NCBI GenBank assembly: GCA_030248195.1
Contig: JASAND010022197.1
Span: forward strand, 26,037 to 90,036
Reading direction: 5' to 3'
Length of the DNA: 64,000 nucleotides
Source: Trissonchulus latispiculum
Taxonomy: Eukaryota; Nematoda; Enoplea; Enoplida; Ironidae
Part shown: positions 31,936-42,027 of the stretch, in pieces
Layout of the letters: every line of letters starts with the position of its first letter
Numbering within the stretch: position 1 is the stretch's first letter
The notes under the pieces: model-generated
What the model was told of the DNA's origin: nothing
The model's input: only the letters and a program-made list of their open reading frames with translations
The model's database searches: none
Program-made: the position numbers and the translations under genes

Positions 31936-34618
31936 TACACTTAAAATACGGAGCTCTATATCTGGAAAGCCTATTCCGCCTTTTGTTTTCGGCAGGGTGG
32001 CACATTCAGTATTGAACACCCCTCGGTTGAGTGGATGCCAAATATAAGTTTGTGTACATTTTTCAAAACCTTCAATCACATTTCTGGAGGGGTTGACAAA
32101 CCAAGTTGCATACCAGACTTGAGAGAAGATAAGTCATTAGGCTGGCCACTCTGGCATAGACTGAAGACCTAACTGGCGGAGTTAATGTCTTCAAATTCTC
32201 TAATATTTCTTGAAAAGTTTCTTCAGTTTTCTGATTTTGTATCCCATCTTCAGAGATATAGATACCAAAAACTTTAACTTCCGTCTTCAGGTACGTTCTA
32301 AATTCGGGAGGAACGTCTTGAGGTCTGAACCCATTACAGAGCAAGAGTGCTGTTTTTTCGATTTTCAACTTCCCTCCAGAAATGCGTTCGAACTTTTTGT
32401 ATTTTCGAAAAATTTTTGTTACGGAATCAAAATTTCGTAGTGTAAAATTTGTATCATCAGCATAAGTTTTCTCTGCCCAAAACGGGTATTCCTTGAATAG
32501 AGGGACTTCTTCTGATACGATTTAGGAAAGTTTCACTGCATAATACGTACAGTAGGGGTGACAAGGGGCAGCCTTGTCTTATACCCCGTTCCAGCTTGAA
32601 CGGCAGTGACATATAACCGTTTACTAGGAGTGAACTTTGGACACAATTTTCCTTGTACATAGCGCTTATCCATCGCCTCAATTTTGGTCCAAAACCAAAT
32701 CTTTGTAGGACTAATTTGAGAAAATCCCATTCTACAAGATCGAAAGCTGACATTTGATCTACTGAAAGGAAAACGCATGATTTTCCTCTGTGTTTAGCAT
32801 AATCCAAAGTTCCCAATAGATTCAAAATTCCATCTCTAATGTCTCTGCCGTTCACAGCGCAAGTTTGGTCTTGTTTTATTAAATAGGGCATTACCATTAA
32901 AAGTCGATTAGTTAATACTTTAGCGAAAATTTTGTAGTCCACATTTAACATACTTAGTGGGCGCCAATTTTTCCGTTCAGCTTTGTCTCCTTTTCCTTTG
33001 TACAAAAGGGAGATAATTCCCATGTACATGTCCTCTGGCAATTTTCCAGTTTGCAAGATTGAATTGAAAATTTTAGCTAACCATGGAGCGCACAATTCCA
33101 TGCAAGAAAGATAAAATTCTATGGAAAGTCCGTCTTTTCCCGGGACTTTCTTTAAGGCGAACTGTTTGATCGCCTTTTCAACTTCTTCGACCGAAATTTC
33201 TTGATCAAGATCATTTCTTGTGTCTTCCGGTACTATAGTTTGAGTGCTCTCCAGAAAAGAAATAGCTTTGGCTGAATCAATTCCATTACTGCTAAACAAA
33301 TTTGCATATTGCTGTCTCATTTCTGCAATAATTTTTGCGTTTCCGTATACTTCTGACCCAGACTCCGTCTTAAGTGAGTAGATGTAACGCTTCTCTCCTT
33401 CTTTTTCTTCAATCTTTTTGGCAGTCAAAATCGAGATTACGTCGCACAAGTTTTCAAGCTTATGTGCTCGCCCGAGACTTTGCTCTATTTCCTTCAACTC
33501 TATTTCTCTCAATTTTGCTTTCAAGTTTTCCTGCTCACAAAAATTAGTTTGTGTTTGCGCTTCCTTTAACTGATCTTCGAGAATCTGCTTTTGGCTACGT
33601 TTCCTTTGCGCAATTAATCTGCTATGAAATTTGAACAAATTTCTCGCTTCCGATTTAAACCATGACCAATTTTTGAAGGTTTCCTCAATAGTCACTGATC
33701 TAGTGAACAAAGTTTGAGCATCGTACCGCAATATTGCATAATCAAGTGCAAAGAAATTATCACAAAACACGGCAGTATTCATCTTCCAATACGACGGCCC
33801 TCGCTGCTGGAAAAACAAATTATCGACAAATCTAGCAGTCAACATACAATGATCTGAAAAAGTCACTGGAATATACTGAACTGATATAAAAGCACCAACA
33901 TGGCGTGCAGCTACATACATATGATCTAACCTGCTTCCACAGGAACGGGTTGTGCAACTAAATTCTTTCTTTTCAGGATACTTTTCTCTGAAAACGTCCA
34001 CTAAGCTATACTTTTCTTGGATGCTTTTAAGTTGGTATCTCCCTTTAACAGCATGTCTCAGTGTATGTTCTGACTCAGCTGCGGAATCTCTCTCCAGCTG
34101 AACATTCTGCACAAAATTAAAATCGCCTGCCAAAAACACAGTGGCATCATCTGACACGTTTGATTCTAGCTTTTCTAGTAGTTTTCGGAAGAATTCAGAT
34201 CTCACATTAAAATCCGCTGGGGCATAAATGTTGATCAAGAAAAATTCCCGACCCCCAATTTTAGCTCTAACTGCTATCTCCCTCCCTTCATTTTCATAAA
34301 TCATATCGAAAACTCCAGCAAGCATGCGATTAACTAGAATACATACTCCGCCACTTTTGTTAGCATTACGATACGAATGGAAAATTTTGAAGGTGGGGCT
34401 CATAATTTTCTGAAAATAAGGGTTCGTTCCAGTAAAATTTGTTTCTTGGATATAGATTACATCCGTTCTTTTGATATTTACGAAAAGTTGATCAACTTTA
34501 GAGTTTCTCATTAATCCATTTGTATTAATGTTATAACAAAGGTAATCGGAGCCATAAATATGAAGCATAGCACAATGAAATTGAGACTTTTCATTTCAGC
34601 CGCTTATCTCGGGATTCT

Positions 34619-36211
34619 TCACTGGGGGTCCTGGGCCGTTTGGTGGAGGTGCCAGCCAACAGGTCTAAAGTGGTCGGCGAGCTCCTGTCGTAACGCCGGA
34701 ACCTGCAGCATTTTGATACGCAACATGGTCAACATGTCGCCCAGGACGTTTTTCCCGATCCATTTTCGGTGATCCCTAATTTTTGGATCCAGAATTGGGA
34801 GGCCGCAGCTCCAAAATCGATCGTTGATGTTCCCTTCCACGAGTCGGTGCCCATCGGTAGATAGTAGCGCCAGTCTTGCTTCCTTATTCTGATTGAATTT
34901 GGCCTGAATTCCAGTCCACATGGCCTCATATTTCACCTCCTTTTCCCAAGCATCGATTTTATTCAGATTTATCTCTATCTTACCACCAATGGCCTTCGCT
35001 TTGCTAGGAGTAGCTGCAAGTAAGATCAGAGCCGCAGACCTTTCATCTCCCATGAACTTTGCCTTGCGCCAAAAATAGTAGTATTCCGAAGTTTTAAGTT
35101 TCTCGCCGTCCAGTTCGAACGGGAAGTCGAAATGGTTGCTGAACGGGAATCGACTGGTAAAGAAAGGGACCACAGAGGAATTGTACGTCTTCGCATAATG
35201 GGCGCTTTTAGATGCCATGATCAGTTCCCAGTCCGTTTCGCCCTGAGCTTGGGACGAGGTCGGTTGGTCCTCCGATTCCCCTTGACCCCCTGGCTCGGGG
35301 TGATCCGGCTGTGCCACAGAAGATACGCCGTTCATCGGTTCCGTCGAGAGGTCACGTCGTTGAGAATCCGGCTTTCCCAGACTCACGAGACCGTCTTCCC
35401 CCGGTGGATTCCCATTTTCCAATTCTTGGACTGATGCTCCGAATGCACCTTCTGGGATAGGCAGAGGGCGAACGGTTTCCCACAGCCTTCCAGGTCTGCC
35501 CCCGTACGTTGGTCCGGGCTTGAGAATTGCCTCTTGATTCTCACAGTCCCGCCTATAATGCCCCTCTAGGAAACACCGCAGACACCAACGCCCCCAGTTT
35601 GGATACCAAATTTGGGCCCTTTGGACGGTTCCCAATCCCTCTGCAATGTACGGGGCGTACCCAGGTATTTGCCTCATATTTTCCACCTTTACTAGGACAG
35701 AGCGGCCGCCATCCCTGATTGGAGTTCTTCTTCCCGAGGGTGTCTTGTGGTAGGTCCACCTAAAGGGGCCAGCCACCTCAAAACCCAATGATCGAATCCA
35801 CTGGGTGATGTGAGCTTCGGAGTCCGTTATAGGAATGTCATACAGGAAAATGGGCCGAATTTGTAGACGCCGTCGTTCCTCTTCCCTAGGGATCTCCAGA
35901 GGTGCCAAAATCTGCCCAATCTTAACTCTGTCCGCCACTGCCTTGTCCCGTTGTGATTTATCCGCAAAAATCAGCTTGAGATGGTATTTGCCTGCCCGCC
36001 GCACGAAGTTCGGGAAGGAGGCTTCTTCATTGTTGTCGACCAAAAGTTCAATGAGACTGTTCGTCGGTTCATCAGAATAGTCATCTGGGATAGCCAGATA
36101 CCCTGTCCGCTCCAAAAGTTCAATCCTAGTATTTTCCGCCTGATCCGTATTTCTACTAAATTGTCCATCTTCGCTTTCCAGGGCCTCCCCCTCGGGTCCA
36201 GGGTCACCCAT
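34619..36211 (-). CDS. LINE ORF1: CCHC zinc knuckle plus NADAR domain
   Basis: The open frame runs to 36274 (551 codons); the first ATG is at 36211 (residue 22), chosen as start. In the 551-residue numbering: an acidic N-terminus; an RRM-like stretch at about 90-215; a knuckle CLRCFLEGHYRRDC at 231-244 (CX2CX4HX4C), as in many LINE ORF1 proteins; a Pro/Gly linker; then 370-520, which reads as a NADAR (YbiA-like) domain: FPFSNHF, PFELDGEKLKTSEYYYFWRKAKF, WEKEVKYEAMW, KFNQN, LLSTDGHRLVEG, DRFWSCG, GKNVLGDML. NADAR enzymes cleave N-glycosidic bonds, including ADP-ribose adducts in characterised members. The conserved Glu (SEYYY), Lys-Ala, Asp-Arg-x-Trp and GKN-LG positions are present, so activity is plausible but unproven. 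No stops interrupt this ORF. Confidence 0.85.
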   Translation of the reverse strand: MGDPGPEGEALESEDGQFSRNTDQAENTRIELLERTGYLAIPDDYSDEPTNSLIELLVDNNEEASFPNFVRRAGKYHLKLIFADKSQRDKAVADRVKIGQILAPLEIPREEERRRLQIRPIFLYDIPITDSEAHITQWIRSLGFEVAGPFRWTYHKTPSGRRTPIRDGGRSVLVKVENMRQIPGYAPYIAEGLGTVQRAQIWYPNWGRWCLRCFLEGHYRRDCENQEAILKPGPTYGGRPGRLWETVRPLPIPEGAFGASVQELENGNPPGEDGLVSLGKPDSQRRDLSTEPMNGVSSVAQPDHPEPGGQGESEDQPTSSQAQGETDWELIMASKSAHYAKTYNSSVVPFFTSRFPFSNHFDFPFELDGEKLKTSEYYYFWRKAKFMGDERSAALILLAATPSKAKAIGGKIEINLNKIDAWEKEVKYEAMWTGIQAKFNQNKEARLALLSTDGHRLVEGNINDRFWSCGLPILDPKIRDHRKWIGKNVLGDMLTMLRIKMLQVPALRQELADHFRPVGWHLHQTAQDPQ

Positions 36212-36454
36212 ATCCCCGCCCGGGAAGATCTGTGGCGTTAGAGATCCAACAGATCTTTTAAAATCTAGTTTCAATATAACCGAAAGAGCTTTTTCTGTTA
36301 TATTGTAACGAAGATTTTCAAAAAAGAAGCGAGCTAACGGCTGTAAGAGAAGCCAGAAAACTTCTTTAAAAGGCCAACGACAACAGAACGGATCCTGCGA
36401 AGTATGATCTTCGTATGAAACAGATAGTTTAACATTTAAGCTTACTCTGAGCTA

Positions 36455-36969
36455 ACGAAAAGCTGAATCGAAAAACGGAGGGCTTCAGATACCTGATATA
36501 TATACCCCTGTATGCAAGTTTTCAGTAAAATGTTTCCAAAAATTTCGGTTCTCTTTTGTCCCCACTTATCAAACAAGGAAGCGCAAAAGATCTTGGTCTA
36601 TTTTTCAAATCTCCTTGATTATGAATGATATTAGTGAATATGTTTTCCAAAGTTCGTTTCATTAACATTGGCAATGATTGCATAGATACGGTGGCAACAT
36701 TTCATTATTGGTTTTGAATCTAAAAGAATATTGTTTCTATTTAGTTATTCAGTTTTATTTTTTCCTGGTTTTTGTTTTTTATTATAAAAGTGTCACTCAG
36801 ACTGCACCCTCTGCCTTCTCAGCCCCCGAAAGGACTGAGAGCGATCCTCGAAGTCTCCGGAGAGACGCGTCTCACGCTCAGCAGAAGGCGCTTCCATTCC
36901 TCATCGTGACTTGGATTTGTTGATGTTTTGGAAAGGAAGCTGAAGAGACATACTACAGAACTGATCCTG
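36455..36969. repeat. Direct repeat, copy 2, upstream of LINE ORF1
   Basis: About 515 bp, nearly identical to 29305-29815, in the 5' leader position of the minus-strand LINE. Beyond it, 36963-36990 (GATCCTGTGAAGTATGACC) resembles 36390-36415 just inside, hinting at tandem structure. It may be a duplicated LINE 5' UTR/promoter or an LTR-like terminal repeat. Confidence 0.88.
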
Positions 36970-37332
36970 TGAAGTATGACCTTGAAGAGAAATTTAACAA
37001 TCTCAAAACAAGATAACTCCCCGCTGCAGCATCAATCGGATAGGTTTCATAAAATACTGTCTAAGCTTACTTGTTATGCGAAGCTTGCATCAGAAAGCTT
37101 TTGCCCCCTAATTTGCATAACTGCGGCAACGACAGTTTAAACCTTGTAGTTCTCGGTTTACGTGCATTAGCGAGAATTGCTTTAGTGAGAATTGCATTAA
37201 AAGAAAACTCTAATTTGTAATTTTGCTTTAGAGCAAAAACTCATTTGTAATTTTGCTTTAGCGTGAAATAGCTCTAGAGAGAATGTAAGAAATGAAATTG
37301 CCACTTCAGCACCTGAGACCCGAAAAATTCGG
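36970..37332. other. Intergenic, no gene seen
   Basis: AT-rich sequence with a few loose repeats of the GAGAATTGC and TTTAGCG type around 37150-37270. Nothing coding is recognised. Confidence 0.5.
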
Positions 37333-37404
37333 GCCTCGGGTGGGATTCGAACCCACGACTTTCAGATGAACGCTCCGACGCTCTGCCAACTGAGCTACCG
37401 AGGC
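37333..37404 (-). tRNA. tRNA-like gene with an atypical anticodon loop
   Basis: The minus strand folds into a 72-nt cloverleaf. Acceptor stem GCCTCGG/CCGAGGC is perfect, D arm GCTC/GAGC perfect, and T arm GTGGG-TTCGAAT-CCCAC perfect, so internal A and B box promoters are intact. The anticodon stem TCGGA/TCTGA pairs with one G-U. The loop reads GCGTTCA, putting GTT in the anticodon position but C where U33 is almost universal. The body resembles elongator tRNA-Met more than tRNA-Asn. It could be a tRNA pseudogene, a SINE head or a true unusual tRNA. No CCA and no intron. Confidence 0.55.
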
Positions 37405-37637
37405 TACAGTCGCACCAAGCTAGAAGGAGTTCGTATCCAAACTGAAGTGACAATGAATTAATAATGCGTTATACAACGCGGATTGCTTTAGTGAGAAAAG
37501 CTTCAGTTGATGAAATCTATGAACATTAACATTCACGCTTTGTTTTGACTGGAACCGGAACAGGCCCCAGCTTTAGTAACAACATCATTGCCTTTCCAGT
37601 TGAAATTCAAAATACATACTTATCAATCAGGCTTATG

Positions 37638-38345
37638 CAAAAGCTAGAACCCAAGAACCCCCATCAGAAAATAAGGAGGTTCTCCAATTCTTTCGTGCGT
37701 TTGTATCCAGAAATCGGTTCGGTAAGCTTCTACTCTATTTGACTACGTTGCGGATCATTTCTAGCAGCCACATCAAGCGTCATATATATGCTTATGTCTC
37801 TCTGTTTACCGTACCTCAGTCACCAAATTTGTACCATGTAACCGGGGTGTACTGGGGAGGGGTCACTGGCTTTTCCCAAAAATTAGGATTGAAAGTTGTG
37901 TGTATAATATCCACAATATGGAATCCATATTGTGGATATCAATCAAAAGCTGACGACAGAATGAACAAGCTCGTAATAGATTGAAGTCCATACAGGGCAT
38001 CCCCAGACTCCAGAACCCTCAGACCTCCAGCAAACACTTAACCCGTTCGCTGCTAGATAGCAGAAGAGCAAATCTCCTGAAAAAATTGAGAACCCCAAAG
38101 AACCCCAAGAAACCCCATCAAAAATTTGAAACTAGGTTATGTAGTTACGGATCAGAACTCTTCCAAAAGTTTAGAACTCCCAAGAACCCCACGAGCTCCC
38201 ACGAAAAATGAAACTACATATAGTTATAGAACAAAAGTCTGCAAAAAATAAAAACCCCCAGAACTCCAGGAATCCCCATGAAAATGAAAGTTAAAAGGAA
38301 AACAATTAGTAGATTAAAATTCATGAAAATTTGACTTTTACGTTG
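37638..38345. repeat. Dispersed repeat with GAACCCCCA motifs, copy 1
   Basis: About 0.7 kb related in the same orientation to 40644-41345. Shared landmarks are GACTACGTTGCGGATC, GGGGTGTACTGGGG and several AGAACCCCCA-type clusters. The copies are clearly diverged. No gene family is recognised in the short frames. Confidence 0.75.
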
Positions 38346-38833
38346 ACATGGGCCAATTTAGGGTTATTTAAAATTATTGCTGAAACCGGCACATTTTAGA
38401 CAAACAAATTATAACTTACTATTGAATTATTATTGTCATATTATTATTATTATTTATATAACATTATATTATTTACAGATACTATTTATTTATTTATTAT
38501 ACAGATATTATTCTTTTTTATATTTATTATGTTATGTTATGTTTATAAATGAACAACCCCTTATTTTTAATAATTCTTTGGCAAATTCTCTCTAAAGCAA
38601 AATTTTGTATTTTGGGCTTTCTCACTTCCGCCAACTTTATCACTAAAGCCATTCTTCTCACCAGAGCAATTATCGCTAATGAATGCACGCGGTAGTGATC
38701 TTACCGATAATTGCACTGCTGAGACTAAAGGATAACGGCGGACGAACAATGGCAAATACAACTGTTTTGATCAGGTGTTTTTATAAATTATAAGAGTTCT
38801 TTAAAACTTGATAGATATGTTTTAGAACAGTAT

Positions 38834-38923
38834 CTTAGGGCCTTTTCGCGAATGGGTAGAGTAGAGTAGAGTAGAGTAGAGTTAAAATTAACTCGTTTAA
38901 CCCATTCGCAAAAAGGCCCTTAG
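38834..38923. mobile_element. 90-bp hairpin element
   Basis: The ends CTTAGGGCCTTTTCGCGAAT and the near-complement ATTCGCAAAAAGGCCCTTAG enclose four AGAGT repeats and a GAGTTAAAATTAACTC palindrome. Half-termini with the same GGGCCTTTT-CGCGAA wording occur at about 15730, and weaker ones at about 41355. It looks like a tiny MITE. Confidence 0.7.
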
Positions 38924-39964
38924 GTTCGAAATTACTTCGATGTGTCTCTGACTAAATTCGACCCAGCTAGCTTTTCCCTACTGAGAATTATATTTCTGAT
39001 AATATGGGTTAACAGACATTTCCCAAGTACAAAGGTGGTAGTAAGGATTATTGTTTTTTCTATTTCATTCCTAGTTAAGAAAAAAGGAGATAGCTTTGAG
39101 CGTGCATCCAGTATTAGGAAGCTGAATCCGAGAAATATACCGCGGCCTTGGTTCTGGCTCAAAAATCTTAGTTGGTTAATTTTGGAGATTGTTAAACTGT
39201 TTTAGCTTTTAATTCCTGGGACCATCCAGAAAAGCTTGATCAGTGAAATAGAAAAAAATTAAAATGAATTAGCTTTTAACGTGACTTGTGTTAGGCGCCG
39301 CTGTTTCCACTTTTGGAGATTTTCTGTCTGTCCAGCAGTTTTGTTCAGAACCATGTTTGGGTCTTTCCCATTCAGCACCCATCTTGTATCTTTAAGACTT
39401 GACCAGTCCAACTAAAATCTGGTATGGCTTCGTTTTTGGCCAGGCTGAGTTTAAATATCGCAATTTTTTTGATTTCGCGAAATTCGAAGTTTTGATTCGT
39501 AAGCAGGGGGCCAAGAGAAGCTAAATTCTTTGTCTCCGATTTTGCTCAAAAGTTGCAGCGAACAGTTTTCTTGGACGACATCACAAGTCTTAAGGGAGGG
39601 GGGGGGGGTCAATCACGAACATATTTGGACCACGGATTTCGCTCATTATCACATAGAATTTAGACACATATTGTGAAGCATATAATGTTCAAATTATGAA
39701 TTGTTTCGTTCAGTTCTCCGCAAGTTACGAGTATAGTTGTTCCGATAAGAAATTGACCGAGCCGAACCCCGCGACGGACGTAACTCATCAGCCGGGCCGA
39801 GCCAGGTCCGCTACTAAAACCGGAGCACCTTCAAACCCCGAAACCTGCTAACAGGCCCGACTCAAAGCCCGGATCCGCCCCATTGGCCTGGTGTCAAAAG
39901 CTCGCGCCAGGAGCTAGGAGCTAGCCCGGCTAGAGACAGAGCTCGCTGCTAGCCCTGAGTCCAA

Positions 39965-40350
39965 CCAAGAGTACATAATACATAAGAGTATGACAGCAGG
40001 CATACTCTATGTATTATCAGCTTGCACATCCTCTGCACGCTAACGGCTGACCCCCCCCCGCAAATTGGACCCCAGTGACCCCCCCCCCGTAAATTGGTAC
40101 CCAGTCGAAACGGGGGTACGCTCACTCGCTGTATGCTTGTGTGTTAAAGCTCGAAAACACAAGCAGTACGTGCGCGAATTTTGTGTCTGCTTCGAGCTTT
40201 AGCACACACGTATAGCGCGCGAATTCTTTTGAAGTGAAGGGTCCAATTTGCGGGGGGGGGGGGTCAGCCGTTAGCGTGCAGAGGATGTGTTACGCTTATA
40301 ATACATAGAGTATGCCAGCTGTCATACTCTTATGTATTATGTACTCTTGG
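39965..40350. mobile_element. Fold-back element, CAAGAGTAC family, with 5-bp target duplication
   Basis: The 386-bp element has ends CCAAGAGTACATAATACATAAG and the complement, arms of about 170 bp, each with a poly-C or poly-G run, and a short core. TCCAA is repeated directly at both borders (39960-39964 and 40351-40355), as expected for insertion of a DNA transposon. A larger relative with the same terminal sequence is at 53544-54349. Confidence 0.85.
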
Positions 40351-40410
40351 TCCAACCAAAGTGAGCTCCACAGGCACGGAGAGCACGATCACTAACGTCT
40401 ACTTCCATCG

Positions 40411-40585
40411 GTCAGAATCGTATTAGTCAGAATTTCATTAGTCAGAATTTCGTTAGTTAAAATTTCATTAGTCAGAATTTAAATTTTGAAATAATATAAG
40501 TTGAACCTTCATTTGTCAGAATTTCATTAGTCAGAATTTCATTAGTTAGAATTTAATTAGTCAGAATTTCGTAAGTCAGAATTTT
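40411..40585. repeat. About 18-bp tandem repeat, forward array
   Basis: Eight or so copies of a GTCAGAATTTCATTA-type unit. The reverse-complement array lies at about 41791-41912, and the pair brackets one copy of the GAACCCCCA repeat. Confidence 0.8.
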
Positions 40586-40643
40586 ATTTTCCCAGTTTCT
40601 TCAAAATTTTACACGTTGCTGCACACTCTGGCCCATGTCAAGA

Positions 40644-41345
40644 TAAAAGTTAGAACCCCCAGAACCCCCATCAGAAAAAAGGAGGTTCTCAAATCTTTTT
40701 CATGCGTTTGCATCCAGGACTTTGATTTGTACGTGACTACGTTGCGGATCCTTTCCTTCAGCAGGTACTTCAGCAGACATGATATGTTTATAATATGTAT
40801 ATGTGTATCTCAGCCATCAAATTTGTAGCATATAACTGGGGTGTACTGGGGGGAGGTCCTCCTGGCTTTTCTCATAAACTTAGACTGAAAATTCTGTGTA
40901 TGAAACATCCAATATCCACAATATGGGTATCAATCGACAGCTGACGACAAGAACAACAAGTTCGTCCTTAATTTAAGCCCAGACAACGCGCACACTTTTC
41001 GGTACACCCGGACTCCAGAACCCCCAGAACTCCCAGCAAACACTTAAAACTAGGCAGTAGAGGATCAAATCTCCTGAAAAAAATTTCAGAACCCCCAGAA
41101 CCCCAAGAACCCCATCAAAAATTTGAAACTAAATATATGTAGTTACGGATCAAATCTCTTCGAAAAGTTAAGAACCCCCAAGAACCCCCAGAACCCCCAT
41201 CAAAAAATGAAACTAAACATAGTTATAGATCAAATCTCTACAAAAAATTAAGAACCCCCAGAACCCCCATGAAAATAAAAGCTTCAAGAAAATCAAGTGG
41301 TAGATCAGAACGCATCAAAAAGTGACTTTTATCTTGACATGGGCC
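40644..41345. repeat. Dispersed repeat with GAACCCCCA motifs, copy 2
   Basis: Diverged direct copy of 37638-38345, bracketed by the opposing 18-bp arrays at 40411 and 41791. No coding function recognised. Confidence 0.75.
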
Positions 41346-41790
41346 CACACTCTCAGGGCCTTCCCCCATAAAGTGGGATAGAGTAGAGAAGAGCCAGAGC
41401 CACCCAGCAGAGCAGCAACGTTTACATGCGTACCGCTTTAGCATGTCATTGTATTAAAATTCTGTCTGAGCCAACTTGTTTTGCACAGAAGTTTGAATTT
41501 GAATCAACTTCATGACAGGCTAACGTTTCCAACTAGATTTCACTTTCTCCCTCCCATACCAAGATTACACAATCCAACAGTTATTAAGTACTCTTGGCCA
41601 TTCTGATTCCTTTAGGATTCGAACAAAACAGCCTATCGTCATTTTCTGCCTGTAAGATGTAAGGCTGAACCAATCCAGTTGTTGGGTAATCCTTTTGAAA
41701 AGAGAACTTTGCTCGTTGCTGGTGGTAGAGCCAAGATGCCATCAGCCATCTTGTTAAACTTTGTGCCAGGAAAAAAATTGCTTATTTGCA

Positions 41791-41912
41791 AAATTCTGGC
41801 AAACGAAATTCTGACTAACGAAATTCTGACTAATGAAATTCTGGCTAATGAAAGTTCAACTTATATTATTAAAAAACCTAAATTCTGACTAATGAAATTC
41901 TGACTAATCAAA
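41791..41912. repeat. About 18-bp tandem repeat, reverse array
   Basis: Copies of GAAATTCTGACTAATG, the reverse complement of the unit at 40411-40585. The preceding stretch 41346-41790 has no recognisable gene. Confidence 0.8.
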
Positions 41913-41942
41913 GTTTGAAAGTGAGTTGCCGACTAATGAAAT

Positions 41943-41944
<2 letters not shown>

Positions 41945-42022
<78 letters not shown>
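41945..42022. repeat. (TA)n microsatellite
   Basis: A TA tract of about 78 bp ending beside one more GAAATTCTGACTA unit. The following 42023-42927 stretch shows no recognisable gene; it contains a GC-rich GGGCCGGGCTC patch and a GGAAGT hexamer run near 42865. Confidence 0.95.

Positions 42023-42027
<5 letters not shown>

Larger units (their letters stand above)
30543..34568 (-). pseudogene. LINE ORF2: endonuclease-reverse transcriptase, broken
   Basis: It starts at ATG 34568. The first 703 codons contain an APE endonuclease (YIQETNF, AGDFNFVQN, SRLDHMY, FSDHCML) and RT motifs up to GIRQGCPLSPLLY. The frame breaks at about 32460, just before the catalytic YADD, which appears in another frame. 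It shifts again near 32075. An inverted-repeat element sits at 31770-31935, and palindromic sequence with stops lies at about 31430-31620. A last open segment (31406-30543, 287 codons) carries CDFC...HAFVEC, a zf-RVT-type finger, and a Trp-rich tail. This copy cannot make full ORF2p; the breaks look like decay. Confidence 0.88.
30543..36274 (-). mobile_element. Tx1/L1-like LINE with NADAR-domain ORF1
   Basis: A two-ORF non-LTR retrotransposon read on the minus strand: ORF1 (RNA-binding type, CCHC plus NADAR) then, after a 50-nt gap, ORF2 (APE-type endonuclease, reverse transcriptase, C-terminal CCHC finger). The RT wording (PGKDGLSIEFY, NWRPLSMLNVDYKIFAKVLTNRL, GIRQGCPLSPLLY) favours the L1/Tx1 group by my reading. 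ORF1 looks intact, ORF2 does not. Exact element ends and a target duplication could not be read; the flanking 0.5-kb direct repeats may belong to the element. Confidence 0.9.

Noticed and set aside
35132..36241. Plus-strand frames of 60-100 codons opposite LINE ORF1
   Set aside because: They are antisense shadows of ORF1, which has recognisable domains on the minus strand.
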